NCBI GenBank assembly: GCA_033064195.1
Contig: JARBJD010000110.1
Coordinates: forward strand, 1 to 64,000
Reading direction: 5' to 3'
Length of the DNA stretch: 64,000 nt
Origin: Blattamonas nauphoetae
Taxonomy: Eukaryota > Preaxostyla > Oxymonadida
In this document: positions 47,301 to 57,463 of the stretch, in pieces
Position numbering within the stretch: the first letter of the stretch is position 1
Layout: the number at the start of each line of letters is the position of its first letter
Notes under the pieces: generated by a model
Databases searched by the model: none
Told to the model about the DNA's origin: nothing
The model's input: the letters and a program-made list of their open reading frames with translations, nothing else
Position numbers and translations under genes: made by a program

Positions 47301-48575
47301 TTGTTGAACCATTCGTGAGCCAAGAGAATCACAGCAGAAGCAGATAACATGGCCCTTGAGTGCTTGAAACGTTATATTTGACTGGTTCATTTTTCGATCC
47401 TTGTATATGGCCAGGAGAGGGTCGTTTTTTGTCTTGTATTGGTCCAAAGGCTTAGGCCCTGGTTGAATTCGATTTTGGGGATCATCATTTGAAGAGCTGA
47501 TAAGATGTGGTGAGATGGCGGTGTCAGTCAAGAGAGCTGGAGAATTTGAGGATAGAGGAAGCAGGCGGCTTGGAGAGTGAGGGGTAGGCGGTTGCTTATC
47601 GTCCATTTTGGGAGGTTGCACGCTGGTTGCGGGAACTGACGATGTTCGGCTTGATGGCGACGGAGATTCAAGAATTGGGGATGTGACAACTTTATCCTTG
47701 CGTTCAGTATGGAAAATATCACTTGTAGCATCTTTGTAAATGTCTGACGGAGCTGGATGAAGACTGTGACGATCATTATCTGATGAAGTTGTGAAATTGA
47801 GGTTTGAGTTGTCAGACATTGTTATTGAGTGCCGTCGAGGATTGAGGAAAGACGGATGAGAGTCAAACGATGAAGATGTTGAAATGTGTTCGTATGATGG
47901 TGTGTGATTGATAGCGTGGTTAAATTGGAGTGGAGAGAGGTGGTGACCGAATTCTGACGGTGCATGATGGAATACATGGTCATCTAGTGAGGGGATTTCA
48001 CCAGTATCTATGGTCCTCGGTAGGGCATCAGGAGGAAGTAGCGAATCATTGATATTTGGGTTGAGAGCAGATAACTCAAAATACGAATGTGACGGAAGGC
48101 CCGTTGTGAACCTGGAATGCTGCGTTTTTGATGGAGAGGATGTGAAATTGTTGAAGAAGCCAACTTCGTCATGTGAATGTGGATGTGAGATATGTCGTCC
48201 AACCGGAGAACGAGGATAAAGAGAATTATCATCTTGTCCAAATGAATCAACAGTGTTTGACATTGTTCCAAAGAGCCCCGGGAAAAAATCACTCTCACGA
48301 TCAAGATCTTGCGACAAGGAGATTAACTCAAAATCCTCTGGCTCTGTGTGGTAGGCTGAAAGATGAGGTGTCGATTGAGCGTGACTTGATACAGTTTTCG
48401 AGTGATAGTGAGAGGTATCAAATACATAATTGGGGGCACTAGGCGAGGATAATTCGTCAATTGAATGCGATGGATCAAATAGGTTCGGAGCCCCCTGAAA
48501 TATTGAAGATGAAGAAAAGGAGAAAAAACAAACAGGAATGAGATCGGTATCAAATAGAAAAGAACTATTCGTCAT
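44385..48575 (-). CDS. Pumilio-family (PUF) RNA-binding protein
   Basis: Exons 48575..48534 and 48494..44385 with a 39-nt intron; 1,383 residues from the ATG at 48575. The intron is a multiple of three with no stop, so retention would add 13 residues and keep the frame. PUF repeats lie at residues about 380-780, seen as helical units with F-C-C-D-S-L-G-S-R-M-V-Q-Q, D-H-F-G-N-Y-V-I-Q-A-M, H-L-N-A-C-R-V-V-Q-T, H-K-M-A-N-H-V-L-Q-V, H-Q-Y-G-C-R-V-I-E-T, N-E-F-G-V-F-V-V-Q-C and L-E-Y-G-N-F-V-V-Q-T. Long insertions separate the last repeats. PUF proteins bind 3'UTR sites of mRNAs and repress or decay them in the cytoplasm. The N- and C-terminal parts are Ser/Pro/His-rich and disordered. Confidence 0.9.
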   Translation of the reverse strand: MTNSSFLFDTDLIPVCFFSFSSSSIFQGAPNLFDPSHSIDELSSPSAPNYVFDTSHYHSKTVSSHAQSTPHLSAYHTEPEDFELISLSQDLDRESDFFPGLFGTMSNTVDSFGQDDNSLYPRSPVGRHISHPHSHDEVGFFNNFTSSPSKTQHSRFTTGLPSHSYFELSALNPNINDSLLPPDALPRTIDTGEIPSLDDHVFHHAPSEFGHHLSPLQFNHAINHTPSYEHISTSSSFDSHPSFLNPRRHSITMSDNSNLNFTTSSDNDRHSLHPAPSDIYKDATSDIFHTERKDKVVTSPILESPSPSSRTSSVPATSVQPPKMDDKQPPTPHSPSRLLPLSSNSPALLTDTAISPHLISSSNDDPQNRIQPGPKPLDQYKTKNDPLLAIYKDRKMNQSNITFQALKGHVICFCCDSLGSRMVQQLINEGELNDRNRFHENMLNFMQEFDNTLPDLICDHFGNYVIQAMIKTRIPAILEPIIETVQTNLINFSSHLNACRVVQTLIPVLSPTHLETFASILFPHSYECCRHKMANHVLQVLILCCPKRLLDLPTSVLLDHDLPTISEHQYGCRVIETLIFSTEKDDFVKLADAIIAALPLITTNEFGVFVVQCFLGKRTANGLRKRPIPDSLINRMDNDNRELRLARFEKRETVMNWIIPRILLLSQRKFSSILTEEAILCATEKERDEIVQVFIGNAGVSSIQGTPISSMQTGESSETSLISIPKRIHPLINLLDLEYGNFVVQTLVTVANQRQKAEIIKSFIPYLPLIAARAGSYTAQRRIDGVKTQINERKSLKQQKAQHRTIPSIPSSMSLDHSQSHGHEQASELSLMSTDSDDILFSNEQVSGPPQTLLFTPSISSLSLVQSTDHSPRSFNTLMFDTPKQSHRSQVSSNPSSEDRSNSSTSLPYTHPGLHSPSTSSSISFAAHMKEEPKSKLHMSTPPFQHGQVSSPLASSNTTSLETDVAARDDYLTSDAIMSVLDLPTITPTMIKRIGIILSSLNVIPSQGNTYHHRATHSPPASLPAECENDFSQIDLISPYLPTPPSHQTSSPQSPSLTKPSTPRSESSSKLGSMSSSGSLSLQNMYTSLSLYISPTVLHSSSIVEMLSEAFVPAKQYRAREKKMDSRNQIRNSPLMESSKGSPRDSRKLPDDRQKRKPKSKHYSTYTNDEDTSPLGRSATNPAWTSPQLDSQTQREDPDLVQINISRSDSPPLFSYSNLSSAQSSASSVRPQDSTRPAQLPATLQTTDRQMIVFNPSVKNSTTAGRYTRQNEAVSPVPALLSLQSAVPSYNRISSDNSQYYTPQLFLSPARTGAHIHYSHQSPLLNVSASSLPPHLGPSGKRYNQANSKRRDRSKQKPSRNNSLTLLPSPTDRHSSIFRQSKHVPPFVMPGAFDQQ

Positions 48576-49001
48576 AGAAGGAGAACTTAAAGTTTGAGTT
48601 AGTCGGAGACGTGATCTCTGAACAGACTTCAATAGAAATTAATGGGAAGATCATAACAATTCCAAAAATCCAGGAAAATAGACATTTTCAATGTGTTTCT
48701 TTCGGAATAAGAACACAAAGAATGAAGACAATTACATAAAGTTCGTTTTTGAAATGAATTGGAGGTAGAATCATTTCTTCGGGAGAAATCTGTGATAACA
48801 TTCCTGATAGTGCCAGAGAAGATGGGTCGACCGCAAAAAAATGAATAAAAGGAGAAACTGACAACAAACGTGCACTTTACTGTTAAGTTTGGATGATTGA
48901 GACTGCACGCTAACCCTGTTGTTGTAATGACTCTCCATCATCCCAAATTCTGTGAGACATACGAGTGAATTTGGGATTTCATTCGCTTCACATAAAAACA
49001 G
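48576..49001. other. Intergenic region between Pumilio start and Swc4 stop
   Basis: Both flanking genes are on the minus strand, so this is the Pumilio promoter region plus the 3' end of the Swc4-like gene. No repeat, RNA gene or coding frame supported. Confidence 0.4.
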
Positions 49002-50909
49002 TTAAAATGACCGGAAAAGCAAACGAATATGCGCCTTTTCTGTTTCGGCCGCGTTGCCCATAATGGATTTAAATCGAGACGTGCTGAGGTACTCCTGAAC
49101 AAGTCTGGAAGTGGTGGAGACTTTGCCGCGGATATTGGGTGGGATGATTCTGTCGAAATCTCGGAGATGAGAACCCATACATTCACTGCGCTTGTCTTGT
49201 TCTTGGGGGTTGCGTGGGTTGCGTGGTTTGGGGTAGACAAACCCGAAAGGCTGGGTGCCGTTTTGTGGGAGTGGGAGAGGGTCGGGCACGCTGATCATCA
49301 TTGTCTCTGACTTGACGGCTGGGATTGTCTTTTGTCGTGTCTTCTTCTGAGTCGAATCTGACCGATCTGGCGACGGGTCGATTTGGGGGCGCTTGGCAGC
49401 GGGAGGGATCTGAATTTGGGGAGGCTCTGGGTCAGGTCGCCGACGGGCCGTTCCGCTGCTTCTCGATCGGTGTGTACGGTGCTGTTTGTCACATTCACGT
49501 CTTCGGCGATGCAGAGCAGAGCTGATCTCGGAGGGGTTTCGGTAGGCGAGCTGCTTGCCAAGATCAACGAGAACAACATTTTCTGGTTTGGCTTGTGGGA
49601 ATGTTTCTGTGGGAGGAGTGAATGTAAAGAGAATATGTTTGAAGCGAAGGCTCTCCGGTTTAATTCGCGACTGAGGACGGATTTTGAGCAGCTTTCTGAG
49701 GGTGTTGATGTCTTTAGAGGCGTCGCCGATGTTTGGATCGTTTGTTTCGGACGGTTGGGCAGCTTCAGTCTCGGCGATGTTCTTCGCTTTGATCTCGTTC
49801 AGTTTTTGAGAGATGAGCTTCTTTCCGTACTCGTTCATTTCCTTCTCCTTCCTTTCCAGTTCTTCTGTGTCGATTGGTTGCGGATTGTCTGAGAAGAGTG
49901 AAATGGGAGGATGCTCCTTCCGCTGCTGTTGTTGGATCTGAACAGTCTTGACAAGCTTGTGGAGAGCTGAGATGGACGATGAGAGCGGAGAGGTGGCGGT
50001 TGGGGGCTGTTCGTTTGGCGGAGAGGCGAGTGGCTCGGTTACCATTCTTTCGTAAATTGCCCTTCCTTTCTTGATGTGTTCCTCAAATCGCATCTGTTCT
50101 TCCATTTTGATTCGCTCCTGTTGAAGGTATGTGGAGAGGATTGTGTTTGACAGAATCGTTTGGAGAAGTGGACTGTGTTGTTTTGGAGGAAGCGGTCGGA
50201 TTTCATTGGCCGAACGAGTCACCAATGATTGAATTGTCGATGGACTGTGATATCTTCCACATGCAACAAGGAGAGGTGCAAGATCATACGATGTTTGTAG
50301 CACATCGATGATTTCAGGTGGAGGAAAGGGAATGATATCTGGGCGAGGCGTAGCGAAGGGAAATGATTGTGTTGTGTAGACATCAGAAGGTGAACATGAT
50401 GCTTCAATGAACAGAGAATGGATAATTGGATAACGTTGTTTTGGATGAAGCATAGATAATTCCGAGACGATTGAAGGATAGAGAGTTTTTATCTCTCTCA
50501 GACAATAATCGGTTATTTTCTGGCAGACTGTGTAGAAACGCTCTTTCAGTGCATCAACCGAAATATTTGGAAAAACATGTGAATGTGCATAGGAGAACGA
50601 CAGTTTTGATTGAGATAAACAATCAAATAGGTTGCGAGTGCTTGAGAGAGTCCATTTTGGGTGAGGACAACAGAGTTGGTATTCTTCATCTGTGAAATTT
50701 GGAAATTGAAATGTTGTTGACAACGATCGACGAGTGATTGATCTTGACAATTGAGGCTCTCCCCAAACCAGAACACCAACATGATTGGTTGGGAGTTCTA
50801 ACAAAAACGGATCAGCTTCGGCTCGAAAATACTCATGTGGAGAAGCTTGGAAGATGGTTGTGTTTGGTTCAGTGAGAACAATTGACGATTCATATCCAGA
50901 TCTCGTCAT
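49002..50909 (-). CDS. DMAP1/Swc4-like subunit of SWR1/NuA4 chromatin complexes
   Basis: 635 residues, no intron. Residues about 45-135 match the SANT-like region of DMAP1/Swc4: F-T-D-E-E-Y-Q-L, W-T-L-S-S-T-R-N-L-F-D, a short loop, then D-A-L-K-E-R-F-Y-T-V-C-Q-K-I. In animals and yeast this stretch reads Y-T-x-E-E-Y, W-T-x-x-E-T-D-x-L-F and D-L-K-x-R-Y-Y-x-I. The protein is nuclear elsewhere and helps histone H2A.Z exchange and H4 acetylation. Charged helices (residues about 280-400) and a basic Arg/Pro-rich stretch (about 470-540) follow. A C-terminal segment L-V-Q-E-Y-L-S-T-S-R may be the conserved end of the family. The usual W-x-W-x-x-F segment near the N-terminus is weak, so confidence is moderate. 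Confidence 0.65.
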   Translation of the reverse strand: MTRSGYESSIVLTEPNTTIFQASPHEYFRAEADPFLLELPTNHVGVLVWGEPQLSRSITRRSLSTTFQFPNFTDEEYQLCCPHPKWTLSSTRNLFDCLSQSKLSFSYAHSHVFPNISVDALKERFYTVCQKITDYCLREIKTLYPSIVSELSMLHPKQRYPIIHSLFIEASCSPSDVYTTQSFPFATPRPDIIPFPPPEIIDVLQTSYDLAPLLVACGRYHSPSTIQSLVTRSANEIRPLPPKQHSPLLQTILSNTILSTYLQQERIKMEEQMRFEEHIKKGRAIYERMVTEPLASPPNEQPPTATSPLSSSISALHKLVKTVQIQQQQRKEHPPISLFSDNPQPIDTEELERKEKEMNEYGKKLISQKLNEIKAKNIAETEAAQPSETNDPNIGDASKDINTLRKLLKIRPQSRIKPESLRFKHILFTFTPPTETFPQAKPENVVLVDLGKQLAYRNPSEISSALHRRRRECDKQHRTHRSRSSGTARRRPDPEPPQIQIPPAAKRPQIDPSPDRSDSTQKKTRQKTIPAVKSETMMISVPDPLPLPQNGTQPFGFVYPKPRNPRNPQEQDKRSECMGSHLRDFDRIIPPNIRGKVSTTSRLVQEYLSTSRFKSIMGNAAETEKAHIRLLFRSF

Positions 50910-50941
50910 CCAGGTGAGATCGTCCCATCAATGTTTTTCAC
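50910..50941. promoter_or_regulatory. 32-bp divergent spacer between Swc4-like and kelch-BTB genes
   Basis: Start codons at 50909 (-) and 50942 (+) leave 32 bp. An upstream out-of-frame ATG at 50931 would open a six-codon frame on the plus strand. No named element recognised. Confidence 0.45.
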
Positions 50942-53226
50942 ATGGACTTGACCACAGCCGTGTGGAAATCAATCACATGCAAACCATCACAATACTCATT
51001 TGCGTCACATACAGCGATCGCTTACAACGGACTCATTCACATTCATGGAGGAACGGGAACCTCTCCAAGTCTCATGCTTGATATCAACCCAGGTATATAT
51101 CCACCTCGGGAAATAACATCAATCTATTTTCATCTATTCGAATCTTATGTCTCATCCTTCTCAATATCTAGAATCTGGCGAGACTATTGTCAGTGCGGCG
51201 AGACCGTCTAAACGATACACCCATTCAGTCTGTGTTGTGGGTACACATGCGTATTATTTTGGAGGAAAGAACTTTGCATACCATGTGAATGAACTGCTGG
51301 ATTTCAATTTTGAAGATGCGACCTGCCAAGAATTGAAACCAGCAAATGCACCAACTCCAAGAAGCTGCCATACCTGTGTTGCATACAACTTCTGCATCTA
51401 TATTTTTGGTGGCTACTCCCCTGGATCCCCCATCTTCCAGGATCTTTATGAATATAACACAAGTATTGCCATGTTTCCTCACCATCTTTGTAGTTTCGAA
51501 GGAGTGGACCAATGTACAATATAACAACAACACTGATGACACTGAGAATATGCCCAAGCCAGTATATTCCCATACAGCGTGTGTGATTGGTGAAAACATG
51601 TATATCTTTGGAGGAATCGTGACGGAACAACTCCAGCAGATCGATGAAAAGGGTGTTGTCGACGGACTGTATCGTTTTAATTTCCCAAGTAAAACATGGA
51701 CAAAACTACGGCCATTTGGCGACAGACCATGCGCTCGGTTCATGCATTCAGCTGTAGTTCACAACGGAAATATGATCGTTTTTGGCGGTCAAGCAATGAT
51801 TCGAATGAACGATACATGGGAGTATAATCCACGTTTGAATCGTTGGCGTCAGCTAACAACGGCAGGAGTGATACCATCACCTCGTTCAGGACATATCGCA
51901 GTCATCATCGGAAACCAGATGTACGTTCATGGGGGGAAGGCTCAATTGCAGCATTGTTCCGGAGATCTGTATATTCTCGACCTTTCTCGTGCTACAATTG
52001 GAGTTCCGGTCACGATCGAAAGATGTTTTGGCCAATTGCCTATCCAGACGATCATCCTTCCTGGAGAGAAGCCACCAGACTCTATCATGACTATGTCTCT
52101 TCGACGCATTCAATTAGATTATGGTTCTCAACGGGAGTTGATTCAAACTCAGGTTAAAGTGATAGAAGAGTCTCCAATAATCGGTGAAAATGATGGCCAC
52201 TGGAGACAGACAGACGAGGATGGAAAAGACCCTCCAAACACTAAATCAACCGTTTCCAGCAATCCTGACAAGGAAATCCTTCGGAGATACCAACAACCCC
52301 CAATTCAGACATATCCCCCATTCCCATCACTCAACATCCCCCTCCTTGACCACCCCCACACTGAGCCTCCATTTCCCATCAGATCTTCCGCAAGATCACC
52401 CCCACCCTCTCATTCTCCAGCTTCCTTTTCCCATGTTACCCGCTCTCGCCCTAAACATTCCGTATTCGCCAAAGAATCCCTCATCCCACCATACCTTCGA
52501 GAATCCGGACTTTCTGTCCTTGGATTCAACATCCTCTCTCTTCTCTCGGATATGGACACGTCAGACTCGTTCATCCAGATCGACCGCCACGTCTACTTCC
52601 TCCACCGACAGTTCATCGCCCAGCGCTTCCCCGAGCTTCTCCCTTTTTGTGCAACCCGCGAGCCCCTCGCTCCTTTCAACACCCTCCGCCGGCAGTACAC
52701 ACTCCTCCTCAGCAAGCAGGTCCCCATCCAGTCGAGGGAGATGAAGGAATTGTTTAAGAAGATTAGACAGCTTGTGAAGGATCGTGAGGACAATGCGAAG
52801 GCGACGTGCAAGTCGTTGAACATGTCACGGGACGCCGCTCTTCTGTTTCTTGGATTCATTTACTCCGATAGCCTCCTTCCTCCCTTCTTCATTCCTCGTC
52901 TTCGTTCGGAGAGGCACTTCGCCAAGCTGGTGAAGGACGGGCTCCCGGAGAGCGACGAGACGTGGGAAGAGCAAGTCAGCACAGTCATCCGCGAGCGGAA
53001 GGACGAGCCGCAAATGTTTGGTCCCGAAGTGTATGTCGAAGTTTACGTCAAAGCCACTGAATACAAAAATGCTCGTCTGAAGACTCTTTGTTTGGATCAG
53101 CTGTATTCGATGGTGTCGCTGGACAATGTGGATCTGATCGTCGATGCCTTCAAAAATCAGCCGCAGAGCCAGATGACGACCATGTTCATCAAATGGAAGG
53201 AGCAGATGATGAAAGCAGCACCGTAG
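50942..53226 (+). CDS. Kelch-repeat protein with C-terminal BTB-like region
   Basis: Exons 50942..51092, 51172..51462, 51494..53226; introns 79 and 31 nt; 724 residues. At least five kelch blades in residues about 1-330, each with the hydrophobic strand, double Gly and a distant Trp: L-I-H-I-H-G-G, H-A-Y-Y-F-G-G, C-I-Y-I-F-G-G, N-M-Y-I-F-G-G, M-I-V-F-G-G-Q and Q-M-Y-V-H-G-G. A Ser/Pro-rich linker leads to residues about 490-720, which look like a BTB fold with a large insertion (H-V-Y-F-L-H-R-Q-F-I-A-Q-R near the start; V-Y-V-E-V-Y-V-K-A-T-E-Y near the end). The order kelch then BTB matches LZTR1-like proteins rather than KLHL. Such proteins are adaptors, often for cullin-3 ligases. Confidence 0.8.
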
Positions 53227-53357
53227 CAGTTCATATGTCGATTTCTTTTGACGAGACGGCTCTTACTTGTGAGAAGTGTGGCATTCATTTTTTGTTTATC
53301 TTTTTTCACGATACTGTATTCTTTTGTCAATCTGGGAAAGGACGAGAATGATTCTGG

Positions 53358-53452
53358 GTGTAGTTTGAAAACTGTTCCCTAATTTGTGCATTTCATTGAC
53401 TTGAATACAAAAGATGACGTCGAAAACTCAATGTTAAGTTTTCAAACTACAC
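53358..53452. repeat. 95-bp hairpin or mini-foldback in a convergent intergenic region
   Basis: GTGTAGTTTGAAAACT (53358-53373) and its exact inverse AGTTTTCAAACTACAC (53437-53452) are separated by about 63 bp. It lies between the 3' ends of the kelch-BTB (+) and ASH-domain (-) genes. It may be a small MITE or a 3'-end structure. The rest of the 53227-53579 gap holds nothing else I can support. Confidence 0.55.
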
Positions 53453-53579
53453 AGGAAATAAAGTGTTGGGAGTGAGGAAACAGTGGAAAGAAACAGGATA
53501 GAAGGAGACAAACTCAAAAGATTGGCCCGAAGAAAAGATCAACTGAAGATGAATAGAAATCTAACAAGAACACTCAGTG

Positions 53580-56001
53580 CTACGTCCCAAACTGCACTTT
53601 CACTTTCCAATCACCGATGATCCTCCCATTCTCCCCTCCAACGACCCGTTCCATCTCCCGCTTGTTGTTTACCTGAAGCCCGATTCCAGACTCCACTCTC
53701 TCAACAGCGTCAATTCGTCGGACATACCGCAGAAACCGTTTGATGACAAGGCTGAGCGCGGAGTTGAACGAAATGGCGTTGTCTGGGGCGCCTTGTGTTG
53801 AGAAGTGTTGATCGCTGCGATGGAGTGTGACGGTTACAACGAAATCTCGCTTACGGGCTCTCTTCCCACCATTTGCGATGTACATGAAGTTGGAGCGAGG
53901 ATTCCGCGGTGGATACGACGAGTCGCCCCCGTTCAGTCGCCTCCCATTCCCCATCGGGATCTGCCGGTGCAACATGGCGTTTTGGTAAAGCGGGTTGTTT
54001 TCGAGAGAGGTCGTCGAAGAGGACGAGAATCCGGACGACGGTGTGATGGAGTTTGAAGCTGGACGAAGATGAACACAGGAAGAACAACAAACATGAGGAA
54101 CCTGAGTCTGAGGCTGTGAAATGGAGCACAGGGCGGCTTGAGGTGGCGACCAGCGTGGACAGGAAGAGAGGATGAACCGGAGGCTCCTGAGGTGCCTCAT
54201 TTGCCGTGCTGGATTGTCTCTTGTCCGAGACGGAGGACGATGAGACAATGGAAAATGACGTGGATTCTTGGAGGAATGGGTGTGTAGAAGACGACGGGGT
54301 TCGTGACGTGGTGTGTGTGGATGGTGTCGTTGATGTGGGGGTGTGAGGGGATGACGTCTGAACTCGATCAGAGCTCTTTGTCCGCGAGGTGGAGGACGTC
54401 GTTGTCGATAAAGGAGTGTCTGTGGATGTGAGAGGTGTTGCGGAGGGGAGAGATGACGAGTCAAGAGGAGAGGATGGAGAGGACGAATTCGAAATGAAGG
54501 AGGGAAGTGTGCCAACTTCAGTGGAAGTTGAATAAGAAAGTGCTGTTGTGGAGGTGGAAGGCTTTCGAGTGGAATCTGTCTCCCTTCCTGTCGAGAGAGT
54601 CGAAGACTGAGTTTGAGACGAGTGTGGAGTTGTGAAAGAGGAGATGGGAGATATCGACGATGTTTTTGAGCCGAATCCCGTCTCGCTTCCGAGGTCTGAG
54701 GTCAGATTCGTCAGGGCTGTCGTAAAAGTGCCAGTGGTTGTGCTCAGCAGCGACGTTTGGAACGACTGGTTGTCGGAACCTGTCAGAAACGAGGAGATAT
54801 CAGACGACTCACCAGACGAAGAGAAGCTGAAGCCGAAACTCTGCGACGACAACTTCGAGAGGGACGAGAAGTCTGAGCTCAGGTCGTACGACGACATTGA
54901 CGAGTGAGACTGTGAATTGGAGGACGAGTTGTTTTTGCTTGACGATCGATGTTTGTGTTTGTGTTTCGATGACGATTTCCTTGACTTGGAGTGAGACGAG
55001 CTCTTCTCAGGCTTTGGCTTTGGTGGTCTTTCCTTCTCCTCGGCGAGCTGTCTTTCGTACTCGTATGGATTGAAGGAGATGTCATCGTCGTAGCTGAGTG
55101 CGGAAATGGAGAATGAGAACGAAGCTGTGGAATGTGTGTTGGACGAACCCGACGATGTTCGGAACGACGTTGATGAGAGACGACTCGTTTTTGCGAGTTT
55201 TCGGCCTTTCAGGACAGATGAAGGGATGAGGGTTGTGAGAAAGAAGTCGTCTCGTCGGGGACACACGTAGGAGATTGTGCTTGAGCGAGTGGCAATTCCC
55301 TTCCCGCGGATGAACAACTTTCCAAGGTGACCATCTGTGACTCGAGCATCCGGTGTATGGGTGAATGAAATGGTAATGGTAATGTGCCCCTCGGAAGGGA
55401 TGATGCCGGATGTTGGGCTCACAGTAACAGAAGGATGGAGGCCACCTGTATCAATTGTGAATGGGTATTCTTGATTGTGGGTCGATTCAAATTGGTAGGT
55501 AAGAATAGATCTGAAAATAGTGAAGAAAAAAAGATGTAAAACGTATGATCCTGTTCGACTTCTCCAAAATTAATGATTGGAGGAAGGAGGACGCGTTTAT
55601 AGGCCGGCATAGCAATCACAGGGAGAGTGAGTGTCTGTGTAAGAAAAATTGTGAAATAATAAGAAATAAAACCGTTCCATCGACTTTGATTAAAAAATTA
55701 TCACGGTAACTCGTGAATGAAGTCGCTGTGAACGACGGGAAAAATGTGGTGACGATCCCAGGGTCAAAAAAGGTCTGTGAGGAGAATAATTCACAAAAAA
55801 GAAAAAATATACTTGTTTTGGAGAGAAAAACTCGAACATTGAGCTTTTTGGAGGGACAACCTCCACAGGAAGACGGAGAGAAGAATGATTCTTGATGACG
55901 AGTTTGCACGCAGTTCGAAACTTTAGTCGATCAAAGTAATATTCAAGAGCAGTTGGTGTAACGAGAAAGTGTTCAGTTGTGAATGAGTTAGCCTGGTTCA
56001 T
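53580..56001 (-). CDS. ASH/MSP-domain Ser-rich protein, probably flagellar
   Basis: Exons 56001..55813, 55774..55673, 55634..55543, 55510..54102, 54058..53580; introns 38, 38, 32 and 43 nt; 756 residues. In-frame ATGs at 56040 and 56055 could extend it. The first 220 residues form Ig-like ASH/MSP units: N-F-G-E-V-E-x-D-H-T, then Y-P-F-T-I-D, then V-S-P-T-S-G-I-I-P-S-E-G-H-I-T-I-T-I-S-F, the standard order of the fold. ASH domains are common in ciliary, flagellar and centrosomal proteins (hydin, CFAP65, CFAP221). A long Ser/Thr-rich region (residues about 230-600) includes K-H-K-H-K-H-R. The last exon restores a charged, conserved-looking C-terminus. Intron four switches frame, and both flanking frames look coding only with it removed. 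Identity within the ASH group is unknown. Confidence 0.65.
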
Positions 56002-56161
56002 TTTATCTTGACAAAAACAAATTAAAGCTGGTCTGATCATTCTGATTCCACACATCCTCTAAAGTAAATTCCCACACAAACAGGTTCTTTCATTGAGCAT
56101 GGTTTCTCGTGGTTTTTTTCATTTTTGTTTCATATCTCTAGGTGATTTTACGCATCACTTC

Positions 56162-57463
56162 ATGCTGCCTCGAAGTCATGATAGCGAGAGCACCTCGTCT
56201 TCTTCATCCCCTCAAAGACAACCTCATCGTGATGAACTTCGTCCAAAGTTGAAAGAGAAGATTAAACCCAAGAGAGGAGAAATTGACCAGGTTCAATCAG
56301 ATTCTCCTCAACAAGTCTCAAAGGATAAGGATTCTCCAAACATTTTGAAAGAAAGTCAATCACCCTTGTCACGACATCGCCATAGGAGACATGATCCAGA
56401 TTTGTCAGGTCATAAAACCCACACTAAACGAGACACCACCCCAAAACACACTCACAGACGAACACATCGAGATACACGTTCACATCGAGATACACGTACA
56501 CATCAAAGACACAATGATAGCATTCATGATCGTTCAGAATCGTCGGAAGATCTTCAAAAACTATCGACATCTCACAACCCATCATCTACTCCGCCAATTC
56601 AACACTCTCCCAGTAAACCACCACACAGTCCCAACACAAGTCCAAAAGTCGCTATTTTTCACACAATTGAAACGCTGTGCCCATTTAGTCCTGATTCACA
56701 ACCAATGTCAACCTTTGACTCAACAGCAGCATCCCTTCCAAATATATCGCATGAAACAACTCCATTATCACCTAATATCACAACAATCTCAACATTACCA
56801 CCATTATCACCTCCTCAAACACATCTTGAGCCGAAACAAAACGAAATATCGAAAGACAAAGTGGTTGAAGAACTTACCAATGAATTAGAGAAGGAAAAGG
56901 CCAAGCTAATTGAAGCAGAAGAGAAAATAAAGATACTTGAGAAGGAATTGGCTGAACTGAGGCGTTCTCAGGCAGAATATCAACGAGAATCGCAAAAGTT
57001 TCAACACGAACGAATTATACTCACACGAAAGGAACAAGCCTACAAACAAGAACTGGATAGAGCAAATGATACAAGTAATGGATATCTTCGCACAATATAT
57101 CAACAGAAAGAAGAGATGGGCACACTCACCTCAGAACTTAGGCATTTGCGAAAAAGATTGAATGAAACACAACTTGACTTGGTTGGTAATTCTACACCAC
57201 GATCCTATTCATCGTTTGGGATGGCACACAGTGTAGATAACTCATCGCCTCTAAACACTCGAGTCTCACATACTCCCCAGCCACAATCAATGGCCAAACT
57301 GTCACCACAGATCCCCCCGAACACAGATCCTCAGCCACAAAGGAATATACGCCTTGAGCAGGAGACTACACCAGGCTCAGAGCAGAGAAACATCCACAGA
57401 TCACTTAAGGATAAATATAGCCCGTACACTCGATCTGAGCCACCATTTGCAACAGGTTTTTGA
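56162..57463 (+). CDS. Coiled-coil protein with His/Arg-rich repeats
   Basis: 433 residues from the ATG at 56162; the frame is open further upstream and an intron-like GTTTCT...CTCTAG (56102-56141) may splice a 5' leader. N-terminal 60 residues are Ser/Pro/Lys-rich. Around residues 95-120 there are repeated T-H-R and R-D-T-R units (18-bp DNA repeats near 56466-56505). Residues about 235-365 form a clear coiled coil (E-L-E-K-E-K-A-K-L-I-E-A-E-E-K). The tail is Pro/Gln/Asn-rich. No known domain; a scaffold is likely. It is divergent from the ASH-domain gene by about 160 bp. Confidence 0.6.
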   Translation: MLPRSHDSESTSSSSSPQRQPHRDELRPKLKEKIKPKRGEIDQVQSDSPQQVSKDKDSPNILKESQSPLSRHRHRRHDPDLSGHKTHTKRDTTPKHTHRRTHRDTRSHRDTRTHQRHNDSIHDRSESSEDLQKLSTSHNPSSTPPIQHSPSKPPHSPNTSPKVAIFHTIETLCPFSPDSQPMSTFDSTAASLPNISHETTPLSPNITTISTLPPLSPPQTHLEPKQNEISKDKVVEELTNELEKEKAKLIEAEEKIKILEKELAELRRSQAEYQRESQKFQHERIILTRKEQAYKQELDRANDTSNGYLRTIYQQKEEMGTLTSELRHLRKRLNETQLDLVGNSTPRSYSSFGMAHSVDNSSPLNTRVSHTPQPQSMAKLSPQIPPNTDPQPQRNIRLEQETTPGSEQRNIHRSLKDKYSPYTRSEPPFATGF

